Shown: in pieces, positions 11,399 through 22,472 of the stretch
Layout of the letters: each line of letters starts with the position of its first letter
Numbering within the stretch: position 1 is the stretch's first letter
Notes under the pieces: generated by a model
What the model was told of the DNA's origin: nothing
Databases searched by the model: none
What the model saw: only the letters and a program-made list of their open reading frames with translations
Program-made: the position numbers and the translations under genes
Source: Cryphonectria parasitica EP155
Lineage: Eukaryota; Ascomycota; Sordariomycetes; Diaporthales; Cryphonectriaceae
Direction of reading: 5' to 3'
Length of the DNA stretch: 64,000 nucleotides
Assembly: GCF_011745365.1 (NCBI RefSeq)
Contig: NW_024468911.1
Coordinates: 3,652,759 to 3,716,758 of the forward strand

Positions 11399-14233
11399 AC
11401 TCTTTTTGAGCCTCACGATGGGCGTGAAGGTCGAATCGATTGGGATTGAATGATTATGTGTGCGTTGTGGAGGGCATGACGGAGGACGACCAGACGCGGA
11501 GGACTGCAATGTGTAGGAACGGTCGAGAAATCGATGGCCGGCAATGACTGCTTGCGGAAATGAACTCGACAAGACGTGCTCAGAGCAAGAATCAGCCGAG
11601 CGACGCGATCGCGAACCAGACTGGGCCAGTCAAGGTCATAGAACAGGGTAATGCAAGCGTCGTCGAGGGTACACCACCAACGCCGCGAGTGGAAAGTGAG
11701 GTCCTCGGCGAGGAATGGGACGGCGGGTAGGGTCCAAGGTCTGGTGTATTCTTGATCGAGATCGAAGCAGCGGGAATCGAGTCGCCGTTCAAGAATAAAG
11801 TCCTACGGGAGGTTATCGCACAGGAGGCGAGGACAGCGGGTTCGAGGTGTTGGATTGTCGGGACGAGAGAGGATGGTGCGTGAGATGCGCCTCGAGGAAC
11901 AAAGAGAGTCGAAGGAGTCGGGCAAGGGAGAAAGTAGGAACAGATCATGAATTCGAGTCATTCATGCAAACTCGAAGAAAGGGGAGAAAGGCTGGGCCGC
12001 GTTGGGGGAGGACGATTGTCGAAGGACAAACAGAGAGAATGTTGGGAGAGGAAGAAGAGTGTGAATGGACGAGAGGGGGCGACAACACAGGGAGATTGAG
12101 AGATCGAAGAAAGACCAGACCAACCTGACCAAACCTAGGAAGTGCGCCGCAGGAGGAGCATGGGCGCGAGTTGCAGGTGCGCCTTTTGGAAGGGGGAGAG
12201 CAGAGGGGAGGGGGGGGGGCTCCCTCTGGTTCCCAGTGCCGGTTCAGAAGGCCAATGAGACCTGTGGGCGCCTATGCGCTAGTTCTCCAGGCTTCAGGGC
12301 TGGGCCGGGACCTGCTGGGAGAATGCCTGCCAGGGTGCACCACAATGTACCGCAGGTGGTGACAAAGGGCAGAGTGCTGTTTGAGTCGAGACGCCCGCCC
12401 GTATTCTAGGGCCCTCACCAGGTCTCCATATCGGTGGACTGCAATGGATTCTTCTTGGCTCAACAACAGCGACCTTTCAGCTGGTTGTTGCTGGGGATGA
12501 AGGTGGGAGAGGTGAGAGATGAGACAAAGTGGTTGGAAAGTTGATGTCTTTTTTTCTTTGTGATGAAACTCCATGTCTGGGACTCAACCTGTAGTGATGA
12601 CATTGTCCAGGTCCATTCTTGTCAGCATGCAGCAGTAAAGTGGAAACGTCATAAAACCGAGAGATACGATGCAAATAATATAGATGAAGATGAGGAATTG
12701 TCATATAGTTGAGTAGGTATAATAAAAATAGTGTTGGAGAGCATGATGGTGATGATGTTTGATTGACGTTGCGATGTGGCCAGCAGCAAGATTGTGATGG
12801 ATAGCAAATGTTTAATGAAGGGCAACCCGAGTCTGAGCAGTAGGCAAGAATAAGGTTTGTTTGTGAGTGGCGGCCTGACCTGACCTGGCCTGGCCTGACG
12901 TGGGTGGGAGAAACCAGGATAGATCATGCGGAATCAGGGCACAAGAGGGGAGAGAGAGGGAAAATCGGAGAGGGGAAGGGGGAAAGGGCAGCGAGTAGGT
13001 GGCAGGTTGTCCTCAGGTCTAAGGTGATGAAAAAGACGGCCTCCTTCCCAGCCTCCCCCCCCCCGGCCCGCAGGAGCGAGGGGAGCGTGCCACCTGGCTG
13101 CCTGGCCTGGGTCTGATTCCGAGCCTGATGGCGACATCTTTGTGCTACGAAGATCTGCGGAATCGATCGACTGCAGGGTGGCCGTGCACCCCCTCAAGCT
13201 TGCTCTCTGTCACTGTTCAATCAATGCGTATTGAGCATATTGTAGAATCGTGGATACTTCATAGTCGAGAATTGCCGGATTTTCCCCATGTCAAATTTGG
13301 GTGAATCGACATTTACCATCTCTTGGAGTACAGGTTTCATGATGGGAGGGCAAATTTAAATAAAAAATAAAAAATAAAATAAAATAAAATAAAATAAAAT
13401 TTGTTCAGCGCGAGTTGACCAGTAGCCTAGCCTCGTGGGCGCGAGGGTTGGTGCAGTGCCAAGAGGACTCGGGCTCAAATTTGGAAACTGACGGTGCAAG
13501 ACCTCTCACACTTTGTGACAGGGCCAAGAAGGAGCAGGGGTAGCCCATGCCAAGTCATGACTCCAATGCATCGCATGAGCAAAAATGCAGTGACACTGAT
13601 GAGCCTTACACAATGCCACTAAGCCCAAAGTATAGGATACCCTTGGTCTCAGGTTCATACGCTACCATCAATACGTCTAAAGGAACGCTAATTGAGTACC
13701 GGGTACTCCGCACGGCAGGGGTGGCGTCCTGCAAGGAGGATTAGCTGATGCAACCAGATGCGACCCATCGCAGTGCGCTGACGCTTATCTGCCGTGGTGC
13801 CAAGCTGCGCGCCAATCATACTTTGTGATACGGAGACGGCAGGACAGGTCTAAATGTTGCTTCCCTGTTGTGGTACGAAAACACGGAACATCTTCGTCAT
13901 CCCCGTCCACCAGAGACTGCCCCCCTGCGAGAGCTTTGTGTTAGTCATCATCTCGCCCCTAACCCTTGGCTTTACCAGCATCAAAAGTAGCTACTTCCAG
14001 CAACAAAGCAGTGTAGTACGTACACAGGGAGGTACAGTAGTGAGTGGCCCCTGCTCAATGATCCATCTCCACCATGACGGTGGTACAGCTGTCATGGCTC
14101 GAGCATCTGCGCATACAAGATTACCTCGTCGTCCTCCCATCGTGGAGAGAGCTGTGAAGGGCTTTGACGTTTGTCTGTGGCACATTTGACGTTGGTCCTA
14201 GATCCAACACACAAGAGTCCATCACCACCCGCC
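11399..14233. other. Divergent intergenic region between SET3 and the phosphoesterase
   Basis: This 2.8-kb stretch holds two promoters. It contains purine-rich tracts (11870-12120), a G-run near 12210, tandem CCTGACCTGG-type units near 12870-12900 and an AAAAT repeat. Around 13690-14040 there are short GTAC-centred palindromes. No gene was recognised. Confidence 0.55.
13357..13400. repeat. (AAAAT)n simple repeat
   Basis: A run of AAATA/AAAAT units, the clearest being five or more copies of AAAAT near its right end. It is a low-complexity A-rich tract in the SET3/phosphoesterase promoter region. Confidence 0.9.
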
Positions 14234-15217
14234 ATGGGGCTCCTTCAACAGTTCGGAATCCGCCGACCAGATGAATGGGAGCCACCCACCCTTCTCGACC
14301 ACTTCTTGAGCTCTCCGCTCCACTGCCTCATCGCCCATATCTACCATATCCTCATCTTTCTACGTGGCAGGCCCTTTCGACCGCCAAAGGACAAGCGCTC
14401 GATCAGGATCGTCTGCCTGTCAGATACGCACGATCTTATCGTGCCCAATGTGCCCGACGGCGACCTCCTCATCCACGCCGGTGACCTGACCAACGCTGGC
14501 ACCGTCGAGGATATCCAGCGGCAGATCGACTGGTTGGACTCGTTGCCTCACCGCCACAAGATTGTCATCGCAGGGAACCATGACAGCTGGTTTGACGTGC
14601 GGTCCCGAAGGCCAGAGGACAAGACGGCCCGGAGGCGGGTCGACTTCAAGAGGCTGCACTACCTGCAGAACAGCTCTGTGTCGTTGGATTTTGCAGACGG
14701 GAGAAGGCTCAATATCTACGGTGCTGCTGACCTTCCTGTCTGTGGGGGTGATGAGTTTGCCTTTCAATACCCACCTCAAATCAATCCGTGGGCGGGCCGG
14801 ATCCCCATAGACAGCGACGTTTTGGTCACTCACACGCCCCCGCGGTGGCATCGAGATCTGGGCCTGGGCTGTCCTGGCCTTCTCGGGGAGGTGTGGAGGG
14901 TGAGACCCAGGCTGCATGTATTTGGCCACGTTCATTGGGGCCGGGGCCAGGAAAGTGTCTATTTTGACGAGTGTCAGAGGGCCTACGAGACCTTCATGTC
15001 CACGACGCCTCGAGGGCCTCTCTTGGACTTCTTTCCGAATCGCGACTGGATCACCGCTGCCAAAGTCATCTACTATGGCCTGAACGCGATCCTCTTCAAA
15101 TATCTCATGCTAGGTCCTGGATCCAACAACGCGAGCCTCATGGTCAACGCGGGTTGTATGAAAGGCAACACGGGTAGGCTTCAGAAGAAAAATGCTGCAC
15201 AGGTTGTGGCGATATGA
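14234..15217 (+). CDS. Calcineurin-like metallophosphoesterase (MPPED1/2-like)
   Basis: This is a binuclear-metal phosphoesterase of the MPPED1/MPPED2-like group; its substrate in fungi is not established. It is a single exon of 327 aa from the ATG at 14234. The five metallophosphoesterase motifs are in order: CLSDTHD (61-67), HAGDLTNAG (81-89), AGNHDSWF (about 120), VTHTPPRWH and FGHVHWGRG (about 230). The C-terminus keeps LMVNAGCMKGNTG. The first 50 residues contain a short hydrophobic segment (CLIAHIYHILIFL) that might be membrane-associated. The gene converges with the GH16-WSC gene, leaving only 193 bp between stop codons. Confidence 0.9.
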   Translation: MGLLQQFGIRRPDEWEPPTLLDHFLSSPLHCLIAHIYHILIFLRGRPFRPPKDKRSIRIVCLSDTHDLIVPNVPDGDLLIHAGDLTNAGTVEDIQRQIDWLDSLPHRHKIVIAGNHDSWFDVRSRRPEDKTARRRVDFKRLHYLQNSSVSLDFADGRRLNIYGAADLPVCGGDEFAFQYPPQINPWAGRIPIDSDVLVTHTPPRWHRDLGLGCPGLLGEVWRVRPRLHVFGHVHWGRGQESVYFDECQRAYETFMSTTPRGPLLDFFPNRDWITAAKVIYYGLNAILFKYLMLGPGSNNASLMVNAGCMKGNTGRLQKKNAAQVVAI

Positions 15218-15410
15218 TTCTCATCAAAGTTTTCATCCGCCTTGCATCTTATGTCTCATCTCCAGCTTATTGTTGCGGTAATGACTCATCAGAAAGAAAT
15301 AGCAGCATGGAAGAGGAAAACAGGGAAAAAAGAAATGAAGAAACAAAAAGGGATATTTTCTCGAGAAAAAAAAGTATGCAATTTATAATTCCACACGAAC
15401 TGAAACCAGA

Positions 15411-18030
15411 TCAAACGAAGAACGTCCCTGCAGCAGCAACAGCCACCATCAGCAGCGCCAGAGCGCTCATACCGTTGGGACTGGCAGCAGCGCCAGCAGT
15501 GAAGGGGCTCGCTGTAGCCTGCGGTTTCCTATACGCGCCCGTGGCGGCCGTCACATTTACAGTCTGCGTCGGATCGAACACCTTGGGCACTGTCAATGTC
15601 ACTGTCGACTCCCCCTTGTATCCACAGCGGTCGCAGGTCTGCGTGAGCGTCGCCAGAGGAATAATGTTGGCCTCCTTGGCCGTCGGGCAGACAGTAATCG
15701 TGCTGCAGTACGTAAGTGTCTCGAGCTGCGCGGGGTTGGTGCTGCACACGGTGACGTAGGTAACAGTCGACGTGATTGTCTGCGTGACGGTTGCGTTGCC
15801 TTTGGACGAGCCCTTCCTGCCGAGTGCTGGGGCGGGTTTGGGGGCGGTCGAGTTCGCGCCATGAATGTTGCCATACATGGTCAGCAGCGTGTCCTTGGAC
15901 AATGTGACACGCGATGAGAGCAACGGACTGCCGAGAATTCCGCCGCAGTACTCGTCGTCGTTACCGGGACACGCGTGGTCGCAGGCCAAGCGATCTGCCA
16001 CCGCGAAAGTATTCGCGTCAAGAACATCGGCGCAATAACATGTTCTTTTTTGTGAGAGAATTGACTGGTTAGCTTGCATGCCTACTTGCCTTGGATATAC
16101 TCCCTACAGAAGAGTTGTGTTCATGGACAGGGGAGACAAGAATGAAACAAGAAAAGGAAAAAGAAAACCTACTGGTCTATAGCACCCGCATACGTGCTCC
16201 CTCCGCAGAGCGACGTACACTCCTCCAGGGTCAACGCCGGATCGGTACCCGCCAGATCGAAAGTGCTGAAGCCTGTGCCAGAGGTGAAGCAGCCTAGATA
16301 TGTGAAGGGCCCAATAGTGGCCGGATTGTGTCTAGGCACTATGCTATCCACCGGTGATGGCGCCGAGGACGAGGCCGCGGTCGTGGTCGGAGTCCCAACT
16401 CCGTTGCCGTTCCCACTCGAGGTAGTCTCGGGTGTGGTGGTAGCAGAAGCAGAAGGAAGGGTAGTTGAGCGTCTGATAGACGGTCCACGAGTTACAGAGC
16501 CGTTCACAGGCACAGAGCTTTCAGTGCTTATGCTGGGGAGGGTTGTGGTTGTGGAGCCGGCAGACATGCTGTAAAAGTCGATGTAATTGACTTCCCAGTA
16601 CCTGTTCAATGGAAAGAAAAGAAAAGGTAAGAAGCCGCCTCTCTCTTGTTTTGTAGGAAGGGCAGCAAGTAACTCACAAGTCCGTCAATGCAGATGGGTT
16701 GTTTCCGACAAAGTCCTCACAGGTAGCAGCATAGGAGCTACACGATCCAGAACCCCAAAGGGCATCTCCATAGTTGCCGCAGAAGTCCTAAAGAAGAATC
16801 AAGATGCCGATTAGCTTATTGTCTCTTTGTCTTCCTTCTTCTCCCTTCGCTAAAGCACTCGATACAGAATAAGGGGTGGAAACTGAAGGAGCAGGAAGAT
16901 GCATGCTTACAATGTTCAACACGATGCTCATGTTTGCAAAGTGCGTGCTGACATCACAAGAGTCGGTCCCAAATAGAGCCTGAGGCGTGCCCCAGTTGCT
17001 CGGGTTGGGCTGCTGGTCGATGATGTCCTGCGGGATGCCGCCGCGCGCAAAATGCCAGATGCGAAGAATGTCGGACGTCCACTCGAGCGCATAGACGCCG
17101 CCACCGACGGCGTTGAAGTCGTCGCCGTAGCTTGAGGTGTCAGACGTCGGTGGGATGTAGTTGCACCCGTCGGGGTTGTTGCAGTCTGTGATCTCCTGGG
17201 TGCCGCTGAAGTCACCTGTGGAAGGGAGGAGGCAGTTTGCACTCCTATGCGTATGTATACGAATATCAGAACTCATGTCTTCTCTCTCAAGTCAAGGCAT
17301 GGAAGGCAGAAGGTACACAAGGCTGACAATAAAATGAGAGGACAAGGAAAGAAAAAGAAGGAGAAGAAGGGGAGAAAATAATGGAGTGGAAAGTGGGGAG
17401 GGAGGCTCACGTATGTGCCGACATCAGGTTGGTATATGCCATATTGGCACCCTCTATTATGTCGACCTCGCCATCATTTGGCCAGTTAGGTCCATACATC
17501 CAGACTAGAACACAAAACCTTGTCAGTCTTTATTTCTTCTTCTTTTCCTCTTCTGTTCTTTTCCACAACAGGTACATCAAGAGAGAAAACTCGAGGGAAG
17601 ACTTACAAGCAGGCCATCCACCACAGACCGAGCCCGGCATATGAGCAAAGTCACCAATGAGCAGACCTTCGTTGAAGGCTTCAAAGCTCTCAATGCGGAC
17701 GCTCGGGCGACCTCCTTGGCTGCCGTCAGGATTATAAATATTTGTCGTGTCGACGCTCAGGGTGACGGCCTGGGTGGTATCGTCGACCGAGACGAGGCCG
17801 GCTGCTACAGCGTCATTGTAGTCTTGGTATCTGGTTTATTTTGAAAAATTGTGAGACATTGTTAGTAAAAGTCCAAGAGACAATGGGCTTAAAAGTAGGA
17901 AGCGCAGGGAATATATATATCAAAAGACTTACGCCACAAAACCACCGGTTGGATCTACAATACTGACGAAATTAAACCCGTCTATGAGAGACTGTCCTAC
18001 ATAGGACGTCGACAGTGAGTACGAAGACAT
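15411..18030 (-). CDS. GH16 beta-glucanase with WSC domain and GPI-like tail
   Basis: This is probably a cell-wall endo-beta-1,3(4)-glucanase. Eight exons (18030-17933, 17830-17607, 17504-17411, 17244-16911, 16787-16678, 16601-16173, 16086-16103 and 16044-15411) join in frame to 646 aa. The GH16 domain (about 1-300) has the catalytic motif GEVDIIEG near residue 120 and CGGWPAFWMYGPNWP before it. A Ser/Thr-rich linker follows. A WSC carbohydrate-binding domain lies at about 385-470, with its Cys pattern including TCYCADV and EYCGG. The end is hydrophobic (MSALALLMVAVAAAG), as in GPI-anchored proteins. The sixth-to-eighth exon path uses an 18-base exon. The first in-frame ATG (18030) lacks a signal peptide although the rest of the protein demands secretion, so the true 5' exon may be missing from this model. 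Confidence 0.85.
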
Positions 18031-18871
18031 CGTACCGACAGACAAAACTTCTCTCCGTGGATAATACAAAAATAAAGGAAGAACGGGAAGTGAACTAATG
18101 AAATGAGCGAGTGTCCAAATTGAAGAAGAAGATGATGGAAGAGAGCCCCTATGCAAAAGAGTGACCTGAAAGTGAGCGAGAATGAAGAAACAATTTCCGG
18201 CAGAGAAGAAAAGCAAAGAGGCACAATAATTCCAAACTTTTCATTCTCTCTCTCATGGCCATTTCAAGTCGAGATGTGACGATTTAAATGTCCATTCAGA
18301 GGGGCCCATCCGTAACAAGGGACAGAACACCCACCCGCGAAGCGTGTCGGTTTCTCTCTACATTTAGCAGAGACACATGGCATTCCTCCCTCTACGCGCA
18401 TCTCGGCGGCGTCGCGGCTTAAAGAGTAAGATCACTTTACGCGCAAGAGGATCGCGTTGCAAAACACGTCGTGTGCCGGGTTCGCGTCGGAATTCAGAGG
18501 ACGAGCAGTCCGGAAATCATGGCCTTGGCGGCGTGTGGAGAGGAAGAGGGTTTTTTGGGGCGTTGGCTCTGTCGCTCTCTTATTCTCTTTCTCTCTCTCC
18601 ACTGACTCCTCCGCTTCCCAAGGGAGGCAGCCACCCTGCCCACCGAGATGAGATGAGACGAGATTGAGTCTGGACACTGGCAGTTCATTCTTTCTTTCCA
18701 TTTCTCGATCCAGAACGCCGACGCTATGAAGAACAAGATTGGCCGCTGAGAAAAGACAAGGCCCACAAAATACAAGGAATAGTCACCACACCAACGAGAC
18801 GGTGATGGTTGGTGTGGATAGACAGACAGACAGAACAGACAGACAGACGAGTGACTCAGCTACCGTCTGGC
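18031..18871. other. Upstream of the GH16-WSC gene and 3' flank of PEX12
   Basis: This should contain the GH16-WSC promoter and perhaps its missing first exon. A 37-codon ATG-led frame at 18262-18149 (minus) encodes a hydrophobic signal-like core, but no consensus donor links it to the next exon. A (CAGA)n-like tract lies at about 18820-18848. Confidence 0.5.
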
Positions 18872-20218
18872 TCATACCATGATGCGCCTCAGCCCTTCTG
18901 TGCCGCCTAGCACGCGTCTGCCAGTGACTGCACAGCGCGACTCGCCGCTCTCCCACTTGCCCATCTTGTCGGACATGAACGCCTCCTGCCTCGGGTGCAT
19001 GCCGCTAACCCACTTGTGTATGCACGCGTAGCAGTATACCACACCTGTCTGGCATGCCGTGGGCGTGGTGATGTCGTCCCTACAGATCGGGCACAGCTCC
19101 GAGTTCCCCGGCGCGCAGACAGTGTAGATAGGCAGCAGAGAGGGCTTGGCGATGGGCGCACGCTCAGCCATGGTCTTCTCATCTGCCTCAGCCTCGTCAT
19201 CTTCCTTCTCATCGTTGCCTTTTTCTTCTCCACCAGCAGCAGCAGCGGAGTTTCTGTCGCCCGCCTGGTGGGATTGCCTCTTGCCCCTGCCGTCATTGTC
19301 CGGCGACACACCCGACACGATCGGCGGCGGTAGGTCCAAGCTCTCCGTGGCCCTCCTTGACAGCTGCCTCGCAAAGTCGCTCGCGTACCACCACTCGAGG
19401 AACTTGAGGGCGAAGATGCTTGTCGGGAGCAGCACCGACAGACTGCCCAGGACCTTGGCGCCCATGTTCCTGGGCGAGAACAGCGATGTAGCCCCGGGCC
19501 CCGCACCCTTGTCGGCGGTCTTCTCTTCGCGTGCTCTGATGGCGGCATAGTCGGCGCCTGTCATCCTTCTTACTCTCGTGCCGATTAGCCATAGAAAAGG
19601 ATTGTGGTACTTGGAGCTGTCGAACAGGTAGGCGAGATTGAAAGCCAGCAAGGCGAAGCAGTAGGCGGCGTTGACGGACGGGTAGATGTTCCTGAGGAAC
19701 CAGCGGTAGTAGTGCAGGAGCCTGTCGCGCCAACTCGGATTGGGCGGGAGGGAGGTGTAGGCGGTGCCCAGCAGGGCGCGCGGGGCATTGACCTCGTAGG
19801 CCTCGTCGAGCTTGCGCTTCAGATAGGGGATGCCGACCATGACAGCGAGGTTGCGCCAGACGTCGGCAGTGCGCAGGGCCAGGGTGTCGCGCACGAGGGC
19901 CGGGGCACGGGCGGCGGCGCGGGGGATCTCGGAGGCCAGACTCTTCTCGCGCTTGAGGCCGTAAAAGTGCTCGGTGAAGGAGCCGCCGCGGGTGAGGAGG
20001 TAGTGGCGCTCGACGAGGAGCATGAGGACGGCGTAGGTCTCATCGAAGGAGTTGAGGACGGGGAGGAGGTAGCGCGGCGAGCGGTGGGTCGCGTGCACAA
20101 GGAGGTAGCGAAGGGTGGGCGGTAGGAGAGAGGAGAGCTGCTGCTCGGACAGGAGCTCGAACAGCGAGGGCTTCTGGTCGTCGAAGCTGGTGCCCCGGAG
20201 GGCAGTAATGAATTCCAT
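18872..20218 (-). CDS. PEX12: Peroxin PEX12, peroxisomal RING-type ubiquitin ligase subunit
   Basis: Pex12 is one of three RING peroxins (Pex2, Pex10, Pex12) in the peroxisomal membrane that ubiquitinate the Pex5 receptor during matrix protein import. The gene is a single exon of 448 aa. The N-terminus ([20 protein letters not shown]) and the segment [20 protein letters not shown] are typical of the Pex2/Pex12 domain. Several membrane helices follow between about 150 and 290. A Lys/Glu-rich disordered stretch precedes the C-terminal RING at about 370-415, with [21 protein letters not shown] then YACIHKWV. The start is supported by the family N-terminus. On the coding strand a (GAA)12 run ends just before the ATG. 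It is divergent from a thioesterase with a peroxisomal targeting signal. Confidence 0.95.
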   Translation of the reverse strand: MEFITALRGTSFDDQKPSLFELLSEQQLSSLLPPTLRYLLVHATHRSPRYLLPVLNSFDETYAVLMLLVERHYLLTRGGSFTEHFYGLKREKSLASEIPRAAARAPALVRDTLALRTADVWRNLAVMVGIPYLKRKLDEAYEVNAPRALLGTAYTSLPPNPSWRDRLLHYYRWFLRNIYPSVNAAYCFALLAFNLAYLFDSSKYHNPFLWLIGTRVRRMTGADYAAIRAREEKTADKGAGPGATSLFSPRNMGAKVLGSLSVLLPTSIFALKFLEWWYASDFARQLSRRATESLDLPPPIVSGVSPDNDGRGKRQSHQAGDRNSAAAAGGEEKGNDEKEDDEAEADEKTMAERAPIAKPSLLPIYTVCAPGNSELCPICRDDITTPTACQTGVVYCYACIHKWVSGMHPRQEAFMSDKMGKWESGESRCAVTGRRVLGGTEGLRRIMV

Positions 20219-20221
20219 CTT

Positions 20222-20257
20222 TTCTTCTTCTTCTTCTTCTTCTTCTTCTTCTTCTTC
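20222..20257. repeat. (TTC)12 / (GAA)12 microsatellite
   Basis: Twelve perfect TTC units, read as GAA on the PEX12 coding strand, end within a few bases of the PEX12 ATG. The tract is thus in the PEX12 5' UTR or core promoter. Confidence 0.95.
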
Positions 20258-20489
20258 GCCCAGGCTGTCAGGACGGCGAGGAATTTAGGAGGAGCATCTG
20301 GCCAGACGGGTACACCACCACTACAACTACTCGTATGTGAGTGTGAGTATGTAGAATGTTTGGGCTGTGGATGGAAAAGTTGGGGTTGATGATGTTGGTT
20401 TTTGGAAGTCGAGCAAAAGAGCGGCCGGCTGTTGAGATGCTTTCGAGAGTTTATGGTCGAGGTCACATCCCTGGATGAGCTTCGATCTA

Positions 20490-20495
20490 CCGAGG
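20490..20495 (+). promoter_or_regulatory. Possible FarA/FarB site (CCGAGG), copy 1
   Basis: CCGAGG (CCTCGG on the other strand) is the core bound by the Zn2Cys6 fatty-acid regulators FarA/FarB in Aspergillus, which induce peroxisome and beta-oxidation genes. Its place in a PEX12/PTS1-protein promoter makes it plausible. The hexamer alone is weak evidence. Confidence 0.4.
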
Positions 20496-20573
20496 TCCAG
20501 CTGAGGATCGTGCCTTCTGCAGTGCTTAGCGTGCCTAGATACAATGCATGCGCATAGTTGTAACCGAGGGGCA

Positions 20574-20579
20574 ACTTTC
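20574..20579 (+). promoter_or_regulatory. Possible FarA/FarB site (CCGAGG), copy 2
   Basis: A second CCGAGG lies 84 bp from the first, in the same orientation and in the middle of the shared promoter. Confidence 0.4.
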
Positions 20580-20844
20580 TGGTTTTAAGAACCTCCTCGA
20601 CACATGAATTCCAATCTTTTGCTTCCACGGATATATCAGATAAAGATATATTTTTTGCTGTTTCTTGATTCGTTGAACTCTTCACAAGTGAGATTTTAAG
20701 TGGCTGTCTCTGCTCTCCGTCTGTCTCTCTCTTCTCTCCATCGGTCGCCGCCACTACAGTACAGGAAGCGTCTGGAGTTGTGATAGGCTTGCCTATAATA
20801 CACCCTCTGTGTATACAGTTGTTGACTCTCTCAAAGACGATACC

Positions 20845-21506
20845 ATGCCACAAGAAAATCACGCCAGAGAAGCACAGCTCAAAGACATAAGACGGAAAAT
20901 GTACCAGGTAGAGGGCGGGGAGCGTCTGCAGTTGTGGATGGACTACACCTTACTTCAGGACCAGGATGAGGACAAGCCTGTAAGCTGTCACGGCGCCCAC
21001 GCACACACTATATCCATCTACAATCTTCTATCGAGAACAAGATCAGCTGACGCCCAGACACTGGCCCTGACCAGGACTGGCTGTCCGGTTGTATGCCCTA
21101 CATGAAGCTACACTCGTGGTCAACAGACGACCCGAAGCATCCCAGAGTTGTTTTCAGCTACGAGGTGCCCAGCCACAACTCCAATCGGATGGGAAACATG
21201 CATGGCGGGTGTACGGCATCCCTCTTCGATTTTGCGACGAGCTTGCCGGTCTGCTTGATAAACAAGCCCGGATTCTGGTTCTACCTGGGCGTGAGCAGGA
21301 CGCTGAATGTGACCTACCTCAGGCCGATACCTGTGGGCGAGAAGATCTTCATCGAGTGTGAGATTATGAGTATCGGGAAGACGCTGTGTACGATTAGGGG
21401 CATCATGCGGAGGCAGAGCGATGGTGTTGCGCTGGCGACTTGTGAGCATGGCAAGTTCAATACGGATCCAGAACCTGAGAAGGACAATAGCAAGAGTAAA
21501 CTATGA
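20845..21506 (+). CDS. HotDog acyl-CoA thioesterase with C-terminal SKL (PTS1)
   Basis: This is a PaaI/ACOT13-type HotDog thioesterase, predicted to hydrolyse acyl-CoA to free acid and CoA. Exons are 20845-20979 and 21075-21506 (188 aa); the donor is GTAAGC and the acceptor follows a CTGAC-like branch site. The HotDog core has NMHGGCTASLFDFATSLPV, where the Asn/His-Gly-Gly and Asp match the active-site region of the family. It is followed by VTYLRPIPVGEKIFIECEI. The last three residues are Ser-Lys-Leu, a canonical PTS1, so the enzyme should be imported into peroxisomes. This agrees with its head-to-head partner PEX12. The acyl chain preference cannot be read from the sequence. Confidence 0.9.
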
Positions 21507-22472
21507 TTCTCCACCAGACAGCAGATAGAGAGAAAGACTTCCAGAGCAATAGAACGGCCTGTTTCGACGACCAAGTAGCGGCTATTGCACAAGCTGTATT
21601 CAGTGACTCTGTCTTCTATTTCTTCTTGTCTTTCCTCCCTTTTTTTTTCTTCTTTCTCTTTCCTTGCTCCATTTCCAGACGGAATCCCGTGTGAAACTCC
21701 AGAAACTCCGAGGCGACTAAATTGGTTCGTCTTGGGTACAAACTGGGGAAAACGCCCTAGCCCCTCCTCAATTCCCCATGCCGAGTTGTCACTGCCCTAA
21801 ATAATCAAGTACATACCATAGTACACGAACGGCAGTAATTAACACTTGCGCCTTCCTTCCCTTAACCCCATACTTTGTCCGGGCGCCCCGATCCTGCCTT
21901 GTGTCTGCCAGCTCATTGTACGAGTTCGGACTTATGCTTAACGCCTTGCTTTATCGTGCTGCAGCGCTGTCTCAGCTCTTTGGAGCTTGCCGTTGTACTT
22001 GTGATACTTGGCCATAGCTACCCCTCCTCTCGCTGAATCCCCTCGCCCCCGTTTGCCCAGTTGTTTTCTCTCTTCGTTTTCCTCCTCAGAACTGCCACGA
22101 TAGGATCTACCGAATCTTACAAGGATCCAACCAATATGCTTTGAGACGATCGCAGCCAAACAAAGCAAGTCCAACGTGGGAAATTCAGAGCATACATCAT
22201 CATAGCCAGTCTCACCGTACCCTTTCCCCCCACTCCGCCCACACACACTCTCGTCCCAAAAACGTCCAGGCTTCAGCTTGAAGACATAATCTCAACCCTG
22301 TCTCTTCGAGTTTTGGGGTAGCGTTTACCCTGGAAGACGCGCCCTGCTTCCTGATCTGCAGTAACAAAATCATTGCAGGGTCAGTCGACACACAGCAGAC
22401 ATCACATATGTCCACTATTACCAAGTGGTGCTTTAGTGTGTGTGTGTGTGTGTGTGAACTCGAGAGGAAAAG
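21507..22472. other. Intergenic between thioesterase and F-box gene
   Basis: This holds the thioesterase 3' UTR and the promoter of the F-box gene. It contains a short TG run (22437-22456) just upstream of the F-box ATG. No gene was recognised. Confidence 0.55.

Larger units (their letters stand above)
20219..20844. promoter_or_regulatory. Divergent promoter between PEX12 and the SKL thioesterase
   Basis: This 626-bp region separates the two start codons of a head-to-head gene pair and must serve both. It contains (TTC)12 next to PEX12 and two CCGAGG hexamers. No other gene fits in the space. Confidence 0.7.

Noticed and set aside
13401..13490. Possible tRNA-like segment (GGGCTCAAATTTG resembling a B box)
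   Set aside because: No matching A box at the right distance and no acceptor stem could be drawn.
18149..18262. Signal-peptide-like minus-strand frame as first exon of the GH16-WSC gene
   Set aside because: The hydrophobic core is attractive, but no consensus donor joins it in frame to the exon starting near 18030.
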